This document shows positions 44,930 through 55,126 of a stretch of 64,000 nucleotides of DNA, piece after piece. A model generated the notes under the pieces. That model saw only the letters and a list, made by a program, of their open reading frames with translations. It searched no databases and had not been told where the DNA came from. The position numbers and the translations under genes are program-made. Position 1 is the stretch's first letter, and the number at the start of each line of letters is the position of its first letter. This DNA is from JAAZHD01 sp012510895 (GTDB taxonomy: Bacteria; Bacillota; Clostridia; Caldicoprobacterales; DTU083), in the NCBI GenBank assembly GCA_050951465.1, contig JBMNJC010000010.1, forward strand, positions 124,001 through 188,000. The letters are read 5' to 3'.

Positions 44930-45301
44930 ATGACAAAGAAATATGCTTCCGTTGATCGATGTGATTGTGATGTTATCCATAAGGATGTTATCGATCATGT
45001 GAGGAAGGAAATGCCTGAAGAGGAAAGCTTATACGATCTGGCAGAGCTGTTTAAGGTATTTGGAGATTCTACAAGAATACGCATATTGTCAGCCCTGGCT
45101 GTATCTGAAATGTGTGTTTGTGATATAGCCAATCTTTTAAATATGACCCAGTCAGCCATCTCCCATCAGCTTAGGGTTTTGAAGCAGGCTGCCCTGGTGA
45201 AAAACAGAAGGGACGGCAAGGTTGTTTATTATTCCCTTGATGACGAGCATGTTGAGCAAATTATTGATCAGGGTATGGCCCACATTAATGAGGAGGAATA
45301 A
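44930..45301 (+). CDS. ArsR/SmtB-family metal-sensing repressor (CadC/ZiaR-like)
   Basis: 123 residues. The N-terminal extension holds CDCDVIHKD, which together with MCVCD in the first helix region (EMCVCDIANLLNM) forms the Cys-rich site of CadC-type sensors (Cd/Pb/Zn). The winged helix reads MTQSAISHQLRVLKQAALVKNRRDGKVVYYSL. The C-terminal DDEHVEQIIDQGMAHINEE carries the alpha-5 Asp/His/Glu zinc site of SmtB/CzrA. It should dissociate from its operators on metal binding and derepress the efflux genes downstream. Confidence 0.93.
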   Translation: MTKKYASVDRCDCDVIHKDVIDHVRKEMPEEESLYDLAELFKVFGDSTRIRILSALAVSEMCVCDIANLLNMTQSAISHQLRVLKQAALVKNRRDGKVVYYSLDDEHVEQIIDQGMAHINEEE

Positions 45302-45333
45302 AAAGGTTTAATATTATTTTTTGCCTTGATACA

Positions 45334-45347
45334 TGAACAAATGCTCA
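45334..45347. promoter_or_regulatory. Second ArsR-type operator before the HMA gene
   Basis: TGAACAAATGCTCA resembles the SmtB/ZiaR consensus and the site at 44881-44894. It sits in the 100-bp gap before the HMA gene, suggesting a second controlled start. Confidence 0.5.
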
Positions 45348-45401
45348 AACATTCATATGATATTTTGGCATACATGAATAAAGGAAAATGGAGGAAGTAT
45401 C

Positions 45402-45623
45402 ATGACCGAAAAATTCAGATTAAAAGGTTTAGGATGTGCCGCCTGTGCAGCCAAAATGGAAGATGCCATCTGTAAGCTGGACGGGGTTAAGAGCGCAACC
45501 GTAAACTTTATGACCGCAAAGCTTACCATAGAAGGAGAAGACGAAAAAATGCCGGCTATTATTCAGGAGGCAGAGAGGATAATTAAGAAGCTGGAGCCGG
45601 ATGTTGTAATGAAGAAAGCTTAA
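45402..45623 (+). CDS. Stand-alone heavy-metal-associated (HMA) domain protein
   Basis: 73 residues: an HMA ferredoxin-like fold with metal-binding GLGCAACAAKME (CxxC) and MTAKLTIEG. In most ZntA/CadA ATPases this domain is fused to the pump; the neighbouring ATPase lacks one. It may deliver metal to the pump or act as a buffer. It has its own AGGAAGT site, 71 bp before the ATPase. Confidence 0.9.
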   Translation: MTEKFRLKGLGCAACAAKMEDAICKLDGVKSATVNFMTAKLTIEGEDEKMPAIIQEAERIIKKLEPDVVMKKA

Positions 45624-45694
45624 ACCGGATATACACGCGCAGCTGATAAAGCTGTAAACTGCTAAAAGCAAAGGGGTTTAAGGAGAATAATATA

Positions 45695-47560
45695 ATGAAA
45701 AATCGTATTTACAGAATTGTTCTGGCTGCTGCAGTTTGGCTCGCAGGCATTATAGGCAATTCTATCATAAAAATTATGCCGGGCTGGATGTCCTTTCTCC
45801 TGTATTTAACCAGTTACGTAATAATAGGCCGGGATATCTTCTTAAAGGCAGTCCGCAATATTAAAAACGGAAATGTATTTGATGAAAATTTTCTCATGAG
45901 CATTGCTGCCATAGGAGCTTTTATAATCGGAGAGTATGCAGAAGGGGCAGCTGTTATGCTCTTTTATCAGACAGGGGAATTCTTTCAGGATTATGCCGTT
46001 GATAAATCCAGAAAGTCAATTGCTGATTTGATGGATATACGCCCGGAATTTGCCAATGTGAAAGCGGGCAGCGAGCTAATTGAAAAAGATCCTGAAGATG
46101 TGATGCCCGGTGACATAATTCTGATTAAGGCAGGCGAAAGGGTGCCTTTGGACGGCAGAGTGCTGGAGGGAAGTTCTTTGCTTGATACTTCATCCCTGAC
46201 AGGAGAATCGGTTCCCAGAGAAGTTCAGCCCGGCAGCGAGATACTGAGCGGATGCATCAATCTTACCGGCACCTTAACCGTGGAGGTGACCAGGGAATAC
46301 GGAGAATCCACCGTAAGCCGGATTCTGGATTTAGTGGAGAATGCAACTGATAAAAAATCCGGCTCAGAACGTTTTATTACCCGTTTCGCCCGTTACTACA
46401 CCCCTGTTGTAGTTATAATTGCAGTGTTTCTTGCCCTTATTCCGCCGCTTGTGATAAAAGGCGCTGCCTTTTCTGATTGGTTTTACAGATCCCTATCCTT
46501 TTTGGTGGTGGCATGTCCCTGCGCCCTGGTGATTTCCGTTCCGTTAAGCTTCTTCGGCGGCATTGGGGGTGCCTCATCCAGGGGTGTTTTGGTTAAAGGA
46601 GGAAACTATCTGGAAGCACTGGCCCAGGTGGACGGGATAGTATTCGATAAAACAGGAACCCTGACCAAAGGGGTTTTCAAGATACAGGATATTCAACCAA
46701 CACAGCATCAGGGGAGAACAAAAGAGGAAATTCTGGAGCTCTCAGCTTATGCTGAACATTTCTCAAATCATCCTATTTCTTTGTCATTGAAAGAAGAATA
46801 CGGCAGGGAAATAGATGCTTCAAGAATATCTGAAATGGAAGAATTGCCCGGTCATGGTGTCCGGGCTGTAGTGGACGGGAAGGTAATTCTGGCAGGAAAT
46901 GACAAGCTGATGGCTGAGAATAATATTTACTATCCTCCGGCAGATGCTGCCGGGACGCTGGTTTATGTAGCCGTGGACGGTGAATATGCCGGATTCATAA
47001 GGATAGACGATGAAATAAAGGAAGACTCTTATAAGGCAATTAAGGATCTCAAAAAGGTTGGAATTCGCAAGGCTGTTATGCTGACTGGAGACAGGAAGTC
47101 TGCAGCTGAGAAAGTCTCCCGGGAACTGGGGCTGGATCAGGTATTTGCTGAACTGCTGCCTGACGGAAAACTTGAAAAGCTGGAAGAACTGCTTAAAGAA
47201 AGTCCGCCTAAATCCAGACTGGCGTTTGCAGGAGACGGTATAAACGATGCGCCTGCCCTTACAAGGGCAGATGTAGGTATTGCCATGGGCGGCCTGGGTT
47301 CGGATGCAGCCATCGAGGCAGCAGATATAGTGCTCATGACCGACGAACCATCCAAAATAGCAACTGCTGTCCGGATTGCCAAAAAAACGCTGAGGATCGC
47401 CTGGCAGAATATTTATCTGGCCATTTCAATAAAGGTTTTGGTTCTTCTTTTAAGTGCATTCGGCATTACCAGCCTATGGGCAGCTATATTTGCAGATGTG
47501 GGAGTAACCATAATAGCTGTACTGAATTCATTAAGGGCCCTTTATGTAAAAAACTTGTAG
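45695..47560 (+). CDS. P1B-type heavy-metal (Zn/Cd/Pb) translocating ATPase, lacking an N-terminal HMA
   Basis: 621 residues. Eight membrane helices; VVACPCALVIS holds the CPC transport site (about 274-276), followed by SVPLSFFGGIGGASSRGVLVKGG typical of P1B-2 pumps. Phosphorylation site DKTGTLTKG (Asp about 318), TGES actuator motif, HP motif (SNHPISLS), and GDGINDAPAL hinge. The Asp in the last helices (ADVGVTIIAVLNSLR) fits P1B-2. Export of Zn2+/Cd2+/Pb2+ is expected under the upstream ArsR control. Confidence 0.93.
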   Translation: MKNRIYRIVLAAAVWLAGIIGNSIIKIMPGWMSFLLYLTSYVIIGRDIFLKAVRNIKNGNVFDENFLMSIAAIGAFIIGEYAEGAAVMLFYQTGEFFQDYAVDKSRKSIADLMDIRPEFANVKAGSELIEKDPEDVMPGDIILIKAGERVPLDGRVLEGSSLLDTSSLTGESVPREVQPGSEILSGCINLTGTLTVEVTREYGESTVSRILDLVENATDKKSGSERFITRFARYYTPVVVIIAVFLALIPPLVIKGAAFSDWFYRSLSFLVVACPCALVISVPLSFFGGIGGASSRGVLVKGGNYLEALAQVDGIVFDKTGTLTKGVFKIQDIQPTQHQGRTKEEILELSAYAEHFSNHPISLSLKEEYGREIDASRISEMEELPGHGVRAVVDGKVILAGNDKLMAENNIYYPPADAAGTLVYVAVDGEYAGFIRIDDEIKEDSYKAIKDLKKVGIRKAVMLTGDRKSAAEKVSRELGLDQVFAELLPDGKLEKLEELLKESPPKSRLAFAGDGINDAPALTRADVGIAMGGLGSDAAIEAADIVLMTDEPSKIATAVRIAKKTLRIAWQNIYLAISIKVLVLLLSAFGITSLWAAIFADVGVTIIAVLNSLRALYVKNL

Positions 47561-47586
47561 TCACATAAGACAACTTAAAATTGTAA

Positions 47587-47635
47587 GGTGCGGTCACAGA
47601 ACCTGTGCATAGGTCTGGGGCTGCATCTTTTTTTT
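47587..47635 (+). terminator. Terminator after the metal-efflux operon
   Basis: GGTGCGG (47587-47593) pairs with CTGCATC (47621-47627) with two wobbles, an inner CACAG/CTGTG hairpin is present, and eight T follow. Confidence 0.72.
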
Positions 47636-47676
47636 GGTTTAATTTGCCGGACGGGAAACATATCGCAAAAAAAACT

Positions 47677-47702
47677 TAACATTTGCTTTAATGCTCCGAT
47701 AG
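47677..47702 (+). promoter_or_regulatory. Candidate SigD (sigma-28) promoter of the chemotaxis operon
   Basis: TAAC-N14-TCCGATAG compares well with TAAA-N15-GCCGATAT. It lies 80 bp upstream of cheA. Weaker than the site before flgM. Confidence 0.6.
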
Positions 47703-47781
47703 TAAAATATGATGACATAAAATTCGATATATTTCGGCAAAAAATAAAATTCGGATAGCAAAGCTGAGAAGGATTGATTCC

Positions 47782-49695
47782 ATGAATGACACACTTAGAA
47801 ATGCTTTTTATGAAGAAGCTGATGAATTATTTCAGGAGATTGAAAACTGCATACTGGAGATAGACCGCCTGGGCGCAACAACAGAAAAAATTGATAGTTT
47901 GTTCCGGAATATGCATACCTTAAAGGGCTCTTCAGCTGCCATGGAAATCAATGATATGGCAAGGCTTACCCACCATCTTGAAGATATTCTGGGCATGGTC
48001 CGGGATCAGAAGCTTACAGTCACCGGGGAAATGATAGACCTGATGCTGAAGTGCCTTGATGAGCTGAGAATCCGTGTGGAAAAACACAGGCTGGATGAAC
48101 CTTATATAATCCCTGTGGAAAGCTATACAGCCCTGCTGGATCAGCTGAAAACCGGTGATTCGGATCAAAGGACGGTTTCGATAATAAATTCCTTGGGCCC
48201 TGGAGAGAAGGAATATATGATTCAGGTTTATCTTCATAAGGATTCCCCAATGAAGGAAGCAAGGCTGTTTCTTATAACAGAAAAACTGAAGAAGGAAGGA
48301 CAAATCCTTAAGACCAGCTGGGACAGTATTCAAATAGACGATAAGAATGACCGGGAGTTTCATATTCTCTATTCAAGTCATCTGATTGCCGATGAAATTG
48401 AAAACCTGATACTTACCATATCGGATATTGATAAAGCGGAAGTTCAGGAACTGCACAGGGACAAGCCTGAAGATCAGCCCAGGAAAGGCAGTGAAGAACT
48501 TCAGCCTGTTATCAGGGTAAATGTAAAGAAACTGGATCAGTTGCTGAGAATTGTAGAGGAATTATCCGTGGATAAGGAAAGATTAAAGCAGCAGATGAAA
48601 AGAGCGGAAGAAAAATACAGCAGCGATGATGATATAAGATCCCTGAGCACCCTGGTTCAGCAAATTGATTTCATTGTCAACGAAATGCAGGAATCAGTTT
48701 TATCTACCAGGATGTATACCCTAGACAGTGTTTTCAACAGATTCCCGAGGATGATCAGGGATTTGTCGCAAAAACAGGGAAAGGATATCCGGCTCATAAT
48801 GGAGGGAGAAGGCACTGAACTTGATCGCAGCATTATGGAAAGCATCATTGATCCGTTGAACCATATTATCCGAAATGCTGTTGATCATGGAATAGAGTCC
48901 CCTGAAGAGAGAAAGAAGCAGGGCAAGGACCCGACAGGAACCATTAAACTTACGGCGGGACAGGAACAGGGCCATATATACATAAAAATAAAAGATGACG
49001 GCAGGGGCATAAATTTAGCAAAAGTAAAAGAAAGAGCTTTGAGCAGGCAGCTGGTCACGGAGAACCAGTTGGAGTCGTTAACGGAAAAGGAGGTACTGGA
49101 GCTAATATTTATGCCGGGATTTTCAACTGCTGATGCGGTAACCCAGGTTTCCGGCCGGGGAATTGGAATGAATGTTGTGAAAGAAAACATTGAGCGCGTC
49201 AATGGAATGATCGAATTAGAAAATGAAGAGGGAAAAGGGCTTGCCATTACTCTGAAACTTCCTTTGACCCTGGCAATCATTCAGTCTCTGCTGATTCGTA
49301 CACATCAGTACCGCTTTGTTCTGCCTCTGTTTTCAATCATTGAAATTTTCAGGATTAAGGAAAAGGATTATGAGAAACAGATCAGATTTGTCCGGGGAAA
49401 AGAAGTTATAAACTGGCGGGGAGAGGTTCTTCCGGTCATAAGAGTATCCGACTTGTTTAATGCAGGTGAGGAAAAACAGAATTCCTTTGTCGGCATTATC
49501 ATCGGCCTGTCTACCCGAAAAATAGTCCTGGCCGTTGAAGAGATTATCGGACAGCAGCAGGTTGTGATTAAATCCCTGGACAGGTTTATGGGGGAAGACA
49601 ATGTTTTGGGTGAATTAAAGGGAATATCAGGCACGGTTATTCTGGGAGACGGAGACTTTGCCTATGTTTTGGATGTCCAGACGCTTCTGAACTAA
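47782..49695 (+). CDS. cheA: Chemotaxis sensor kinase CheA
   Basis: 637 residues with all CheA domains: Hpt/P1 with phospho-His45 in MHTLKGSSA, a P2-like CheY-binding region (about 145-230), P3 dimerisation helices, P4 ATPase (NHIIRNAVDHGIES N box, KDDGRGI, GRGIGMNVVKENIE) and P5 CheW-like domain (about 500-637). It phosphorylates CheY in response to receptors. First gene of an operon of about 12 kb carrying coupling protein, receptors and switch components. The reading frame is intact. Confidence 0.95.
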   Translation: MNDTLRNAFYEEADELFQEIENCILEIDRLGATTEKIDSLFRNMHTLKGSSAAMEINDMARLTHHLEDILGMVRDQKLTVTGEMIDLMLKCLDELRIRVEKHRLDEPYIIPVESYTALLDQLKTGDSDQRTVSIINSLGPGEKEYMIQVYLHKDSPMKEARLFLITEKLKKEGQILKTSWDSIQIDDKNDREFHILYSSHLIADEIENLILTISDIDKAEVQELHRDKPEDQPRKGSEELQPVIRVNVKKLDQLLRIVEELSVDKERLKQQMKRAEEKYSSDDDIRSLSTLVQQIDFIVNEMQESVLSTRMYTLDSVFNRFPRMIRDLSQKQGKDIRLIMEGEGTELDRSIMESIIDPLNHIIRNAVDHGIESPEERKKQGKDPTGTIKLTAGQEQGHIYIKIKDDGRGINLAKVKERALSRQLVTENQLESLTEKEVLELIFMPGFSTADAVTQVSGRGIGMNVVKENIERVNGMIELENEEGKGLAITLKLPLTLAIIQSLLIRTHQYRFVLPLFSIIEIFRIKEKDYEKQIRFVRGKEVINWRGEVLPVIRVSDLFNAGEEKQNSFVGIIIGLSTRKIVLAVEEIIGQQQVVIKSLDRFMGEDNVLGELKGISGTVILGDGDFAYVLDVQTLLN

Positions 49696-49715
49696 ATTAA
49701 GCGAAAGTAGAAAGG

Positions 49716-50063
49716 GTGGCGTTAAGGTGGAGTATCAAGGAAGTCATACAGGAGAGGGCTCTTAAGGCGGCTTCGGAATACAGGGTTAAATTTATAAACG
49801 AACAGAAGCAAAAATATGAACAGACAGCTGCCAGATATGAAGAACTTTTAACGGAACACTATAAGCTGGAATTCAGGCTGGAATTTATGAAGGCTCTGAA
49901 TAAACAGGAAGATGATCAGGACAGGCTCAGAGAAATGGAAGAGCTGAAGCAGCATCAGCTGCTGCTGATGAAAAAGATTAGGGACATAGAAAACTCAGGA
50001 GCACTGGAAGCTTACGATGCTGTCATGGAAGCAGTCCATGCAGTGGAAAAAGGGGTTGATTGA
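49716..50063 (+). CDS. Coiled-coil hypothetical protein between cheA and cheW
   Basis: 115 residues, almost entirely charged helix (KFINEQKQKYEQTAARYEEL, KQEDDQDRLREMEELKQHQL), so a coiled coil is likely. Start GTG 49716 has a poor ribosome site, and a second GTG at 49727 is in another frame, so the N-terminus is uncertain. I recognise no family; the size and helical character loosely recall FliJ-like flagellar chaperones. Location implies a chemotaxis or flagellar role. Confidence 0.6.
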   Translation: MALRWSIKEVIQERALKAASEYRVKFINEQKQKYEQTAARYEELLTEHYKLEFRLEFMKALNKQEDDQDRLREMEELKQHQLLLMKKIRDIENSGALEAYDAVMEAVHAVEKGVD

Positions 50064-50064
50064 A

Positions 50065-50538
50065 GTGGAAAACATAAATCAATTTGTAGTGTTCAGGGTG
50101 GGCATAGAGGAATATGCCATTCCCATATTAAGGGTCAATGAAATTATCAGATTAAAAGGGGTCAGCATCACAAAGGTTCCCAATACAAAAAAAGAAGTAA
50201 TCGGAATCATTAATCTAAGAGGCGAAGTGATCCCCATTATTGATTTCAGGCTGAAATTCAATATGCAGGAAAAGGAACCGGATGATAGCAACCGGATCAT
50301 AATAGTTAATCTTCCGGACAAGAACATAGGCTTTATGGTGGACTCAGTGTCTGAAGTTGTACAAATAGAAGAAGAGGATATTGCAAAGCCCCCTGAGGAA
50401 ATATCGGATATTAACAGCAAATATATTACAGGTGTTGCAAAATACAAGGACAGAATCTTTATCATATTGGATATTGACATTATAACCGGTGATACAAAAA
50501 ATACAGAAGGTGGATTGAAGATTGATGAAGAGTATTAA
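50065..50538 (+). CDS. cheW: Chemotaxis coupling protein CheW
   Basis: 157 residues from GTG 50065, which follows AAAGGGG; longer frames start in the previous gene. CheW signature: QFVVFRVGIEEYAIPI, VNEIIRLKGVSITKVPN, GIINLRGEVIPIIDFR. Bridges receptors and CheA. Ends 14 bp into the next receptor gene. Confidence 0.95.
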   Translation: MENINQFVVFRVGIEEYAIPILRVNEIIRLKGVSITKVPNTKKEVIGIINLRGEVIPIIDFRLKFNMQEKEPDDSNRIIIVNLPDKNIGFMVDSVSEVVQIEEEDIAKPPEEISDINSKYITGVAKYKDRIFIILDIDIITGDTKNTEGGLKIDEEY

Positions 50539-52808
50539 AACACAGATGATAACTGTATTAATAGTTTTTACCATCGTTATATGCAGCATTCTGGGCGTCG
50601 TATCCTACATTATTTTTCGGGGTGCAGTTATTGACCAGGTTAATGAAAATCTGTTAAAGATGGCGGAAGAAGCTGCACTATTGGTAAGCAGCCGGATAGA
50701 GGTTCAATTAACCTATTTGGAGACCTTGTCGGAAAATAATGTGGTAACTGATGTGATAGTCGACGGAATGTCCAGTGCAACCAGCGTAACCATGGAAGAT
50801 AAACTTCCTTATCTAAAAAAAGAGGCAGAAAGAATGGGTTTTGATGCCATAGGAATTTCAGATTTACATGGCCTTGCAGATCGCAGCGACGGAACTACGG
50901 AAATCATCGGCAGCTATGATTTTTTTGCCAAAGCTGCTAAGGGGAATTCCAATGTTTCGGATGTTATTATCAGCAAATCTACTAAGAAGGCCAGTATTTT
51001 TTTTGCAGCTCCTGCTTTCCGGGAAGGCAAATTAGTAAACGTTGTGTACGGGGTAAGAAATGCAATGGAGCTTAGCCGGATGATAGAAGACATATCTTAT
51101 GGAACAAGCGGATATGCCTTTATTATAAATAAGGACGGCACCCTGATGGCTCATCCGGATTTTAAACAGGTGTCCGATATGACGAATTACATAGAAATTG
51201 CAAAAGAAGATGCGGGTTTAGAAGAGCTGGGCGGCATCCTGGAGAATCGAATAACTCAGGAAGAAGCCGGAGTAGACCGCTATGTCCTTGATGGGCTTGA
51301 AAAGATTATGGGATTTGCCCCAATACCGGAAACCGATTGGTTTATTGCTGTTACTGCTGATTTAAATGATGCTCTTCAGGATGTCTACGACTTGAGAAAT
51401 ATTACCCTTCTGTTAACTGCCCTTATGATTTTACTGGGCATAGCCATAGCATATCCTTTAAGCAATGCCTTCGCAAAACCGGTTAAGTACCTGACCGGTG
51501 TATTGGAGCGATTTTCTAATTATGACCTGACTGTATATGAGAATGAAGGAAGCAAATACATGGCCAGGAGAGATGAAATCGGCAAAGCTGCAAATGCACT
51601 GGTTAAAATGCAAAATGCCATATCCGGTTTGATCCAGCGGGTTCTTATATCATCCGAAATGGCGGGCGCCACATCCCAGGAATTAAGCGCAAGCGTTCAG
51701 GAGATCAGCATTAATGCCCAAAAACAGGCAGCCAATACTGCAGAAGCAGCTGCTTCCATGGAAGAGATGACAGCCAATATTGCAGTGGTCAGCGACAATA
51801 TGCAGACAGCAGCCAAAGATACGAACACAATAACTCATGTAATGAAAGAAGTGGAAAACGTAATTGCTGAGAATACAGAAAATCTGGAAGACATAAACAG
51901 ATCCATAAGTGAAATTCTCAGCGCTTTGGACGAAACAAGGAATTCCATTAATGCCATATCGGTCAAATCCAGATCCGCAGCTAAGGAAGCCGATGCCACA
52001 GAAAAAACTTGCCGTAGAAGGCAGAGAAAACTTAAACAAAACGGTTAACCAGATGATGGACATTCAAAGCACCATTTCAGCCCTGTCTGAAGTCATTAAC
52101 GGTCTGGGGAGATCCGCAGGCCAGATCGGTGAAATCACCAATATGATAAAAGACGTTGCTGAACAGACCAATTTGCTGGCCTTAAATGCGTCAATTGAAG
52201 CAGCCAGGGCAGGGGAACACGGTAAAGGATTTGCTGTGGTGGCACAGGCAATAGGAAATCTGGCAGATCAGTCTCAGAATGCGGCCAAGGACATTGCAAA
52301 GGTAATTAAAAACATACAGACAGAAATTGAAAAGGCAGTGGAAAGCAGTGAAGAAGGCACCAGGGTTGTGGAGAACGGAACTCAACTTGTAAAAGAGACC
52401 AGCGGGTCCCTGGAAAAGATGTTTGAAGCGATACGGGCTGCGTCCGATGTCATACATGAAATTAACTCTGAGATGGAGACCCAGACCAAAAATATCTATC
52501 GGGTGAATAAGTTCGCAGGCGATATCGGCGGACAGGTAAATAATCTTATGGCTGCCATGGAGGAGGAAACAGCCAGTGCAGCGGAGATTAAAAACAGCAT
52601 AGAATCAATCAACAGGCTTATAAATGAGATCAGTGAAGCCATGGAACAGCAGTCGGCAGCCTCTGAACAGGTAAGCAATACAGTCAATGAAAATGCAGCT
52701 GGCATTGAGGAAATATCCGCAGGCAGCGGAGAAATCGCCAGGAGCGCCGAAGAGCTGGCCGGCAGTGTTCAGGAGCTGGTTAAGCAGGTGCAGCGTTTTA
52801 AGATATAA
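50525..52808 (+). pseudogene. Methyl-accepting chemotaxis protein, frameshifted in an A6 tract
   Basis: The first frame (50525-52048) encodes TM1 (about 8-30), a dCache-like sensor domain, TM2 (about 287-308), HAMP and the first methylation helix. It fails at 52002-52007 (GAAAAAAC): removing one A restores EADATEKLAVEGRENL, aligned with EADSTVSLTREGKENL of the next receptor. The second frame carries the signalling tip EQTNLLALNASIEAARAGEH and ends at 52808. Restored length is about 760 residues. The 52842 receptor is a close paralogue. Without correction the product lacks the CheA-binding tip. Confidence 0.85.
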
Positions 52809-52841
52809 GCTGGAATACAATCAATCAGGGAGAGATAATGG

Positions 52842-55097
52842 ATGATGAAGAGTATTAAGACAAAAATAATCGCCGGATACGTAGCAGCCATTCTGATTAT
52901 TGCCATTATACTGGGGGTGCTGGCGGTCAGTATTTCACAAAATGCTGTGGTCAATGAGGTGGAAAACGGATTGCAGGCACTGGCCGATCAGGGAGCCAAA
53001 CTTGTTGCAAGCAGGTTGGAAACTCAGTTAAGAATCCTGGAGTCCATTGCCAATATTCGGGAAATCAGAGATATGTACTGGGCAACCCAGCAAAAAGAAC
53101 TGCAAAGGCAGGAACAGCAGACCGACTTTCTGGCACTGGCCGTAGTCAGGCAGGACGGAATTGCCTATTACTCCGATGATACCACTGCTGAGTTGGGAGA
53201 CAGGGAATATGTTAAAAAAGCCTTTGAAGGCATCCCCAATGTATCAGAAGTACTTGTCAGCAGGGTTACCAACGAGTTGGTTCTGATGTTTGCGGTGCCT
53301 ATTATAAAGGGCGAAAACATCGTTGGTGTTCTTATAGGGCGCTGTGACGGCAACACATTAAGCGATATTACCAATGATATAGTATATGGTGAGACCGGGT
53401 ATGCCTATATAATTGACGATGACGGCACCGTTGTGGCCCATCCGGACAGGGAAAAGGTAGAAAGTCAATGGAACCCTTTGACTGAGGCTGAAAATGACAG
53501 CCAACTTCGTTCTATTGCAGATGAGTTCAGCCGTATGCTGGGTGATGGAAAGGCTGCCATCGGCAGCTACACACTGGAAGGCGAAGAGTATTATAATGCC
53601 TATGCTCATGTAGAAGGCACCAACTGGCATATTGCAGTTACCGTCCTCAAGTCCGAAGCCTTATCCTCCATAGCCACATTGGCAGCCACCATGACAACTG
53701 TGCTTTTAGTAATAATATTGGCAGGTGCAGTTCTGAGCTATTTCATGGGTAAGTCCTTTGCCGGACCCATAATAGATCTGACATCTATCGTTGGCCGGTT
53801 CGCGGATTATGACCTGAGCATTGATGAAAACAGCCAGGCATTTAAATATATGAACAGAAAAGATGAAATTGGAAGCATTACCAAGGCCCTGTATAAAATG
53901 CAGACTGCCTTTATTGATTTACTCAAGCAGGCCAGAGTATCATCTGAAATTGTCGGAGCCGCATCAGATGAACTGAGTTCGAACATTCAGGAAATCAGCT
54001 CCAGCACCGTACATCAGGCTGCCACCACGGAGGAGTTGTCCAGTTCCATAGAGGAAATGACCGCCGGTATTCAGGTGATCAATGAGAATATGCAGGCAGC
54101 TGCGGCAGATGTAAATATCATAAACCGGAAGGTATCTGAAACAGAAGAAATGGTAGTTGAAAACAGCCGGAATCTGGAGGATATTAATAAATCCATAGAA
54201 ACTATCCTGGATGCCCTCAGTGAAACCCGGTCTTCCATCCATACCATAACGGAGCAGTCCAGGACTGCATCAAAAGAGGCAGACAGTACAGTCAGCCTGA
54301 CCAGGGAAGGAAAGGAAAATCTGGATCGTACGGTTCAGCAGATGAGCAGCATACAGACTACCATCCAAAGCCTGGCTTCCGTTATAAATCAGTTGGGTGA
54401 GTCAGCAAGCCGGATAGGAGATATTACCGATTTGATTAAGGACGTGGCGGAGCAGACTAATCTACTGGCGCTTAATGCTTCCATTGAAGCAGCCAGGGCA
54501 GGAGAGCACGGCAAAGGTTTTGCCGTAGTGGCCCAGGCCATCGGGAAACTGGCGGAAGAATCTCAGAATGCCACCAGTGAAATCGCCGACGTAATAAAGA
54601 ATATACAGCTGGAAATCAGCAAGGCAGTAAAAAGCAGCAAGGAAGGCACAATGGTGGTGGAAAACGGAACACGCCTGGTTCAGGAAACAAGCGATTCACT
54701 GGAAAAAATATTCGGGGCCATTCAGATAACTTCTGAAGCTATTCAGGGCATTACTTCCCTTATGAATGTCCAGACCAGAGATACTGATGAAATATACCAT
54801 GCAGCAAATGATATAGGCAGCAGGGTAAGCAACCTTATGGCTTCCATGGAAGCAGAGGCTGCCAGCCTGAAAGATAATAAAAACAGCATAGATTCCATTA
54901 ATAAGGCCATTTACGATATAGGCCAGTCTCTGGAGCAGGAGTCTGCAGTTTCCGAAGAGGTCAGCAGGGCAGTCAATGACAATGCAGCAGGCATAGAACA
55001 GATATCCTCCGGCAGCGAAGAAATTGCCCGTAGTGCGGAAGAGCTGGCACAAAGTGCTCAGATGTTGATTGAGCAGGTGCAGAAATTTAAGCTGTAA
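52842..55097 (+). CDS. Methyl-accepting chemotaxis protein
   Basis: 751 residues, complete. TM1 (about 8-30), periplasm-side-facing double-Cache-like sensor domain containing DDGTVVAHPDREKV, TM2 (about 278-300), HAMP, then the cytoplasmic coiled coil with tip EQTNLLALNASIEAARAGEH near 536-556. Tandem paralogue of the preceding frameshifted receptor, so the pair arose by duplication; sensor domains have diverged, indicating different ligands. No C-terminal pentapeptide for CheR docking. Confidence 0.94.
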   Translation: MMKSIKTKIIAGYVAAILIIAIILGVLAVSISQNAVVNEVENGLQALADQGAKLVASRLETQLRILESIANIREIRDMYWATQQKELQRQEQQTDFLALAVVRQDGIAYYSDDTTAELGDREYVKKAFEGIPNVSEVLVSRVTNELVLMFAVPIIKGENIVGVLIGRCDGNTLSDITNDIVYGETGYAYIIDDDGTVVAHPDREKVESQWNPLTEAENDSQLRSIADEFSRMLGDGKAAIGSYTLEGEEYYNAYAHVEGTNWHIAVTVLKSEALSSIATLAATMTTVLLVIILAGAVLSYFMGKSFAGPIIDLTSIVGRFADYDLSIDENSQAFKYMNRKDEIGSITKALYKMQTAFIDLLKQARVSSEIVGAASDELSSNIQEISSSTVHQAATTEELSSSIEEMTAGIQVINENMQAAAADVNIINRKVSETEEMVVENSRNLEDINKSIETILDALSETRSSIHTITEQSRTASKEADSTVSLTREGKENLDRTVQQMSSIQTTIQSLASVINQLGESASRIGDITDLIKDVAEQTNLLALNASIEAARAGEHGKGFAVVAQAIGKLAEESQNATSEIADVIKNIQLEISKAVKSSKEGTMVVENGTRLVQETSDSLEKIFGAIQITSEAIQGITSLMNVQTRDTDEIYHAANDIGSRVSNLMASMEAEAASLKDNKNSIDSINKAIYDIGQSLEQESAVSEEVSRAVNDNAAGIEQISSGSEEIARSAEELAQSAQMLIEQVQKFKL

Positions 55098-55126
55098 AGA
55101 GGAAAAATAATATACTGAGGACAACA

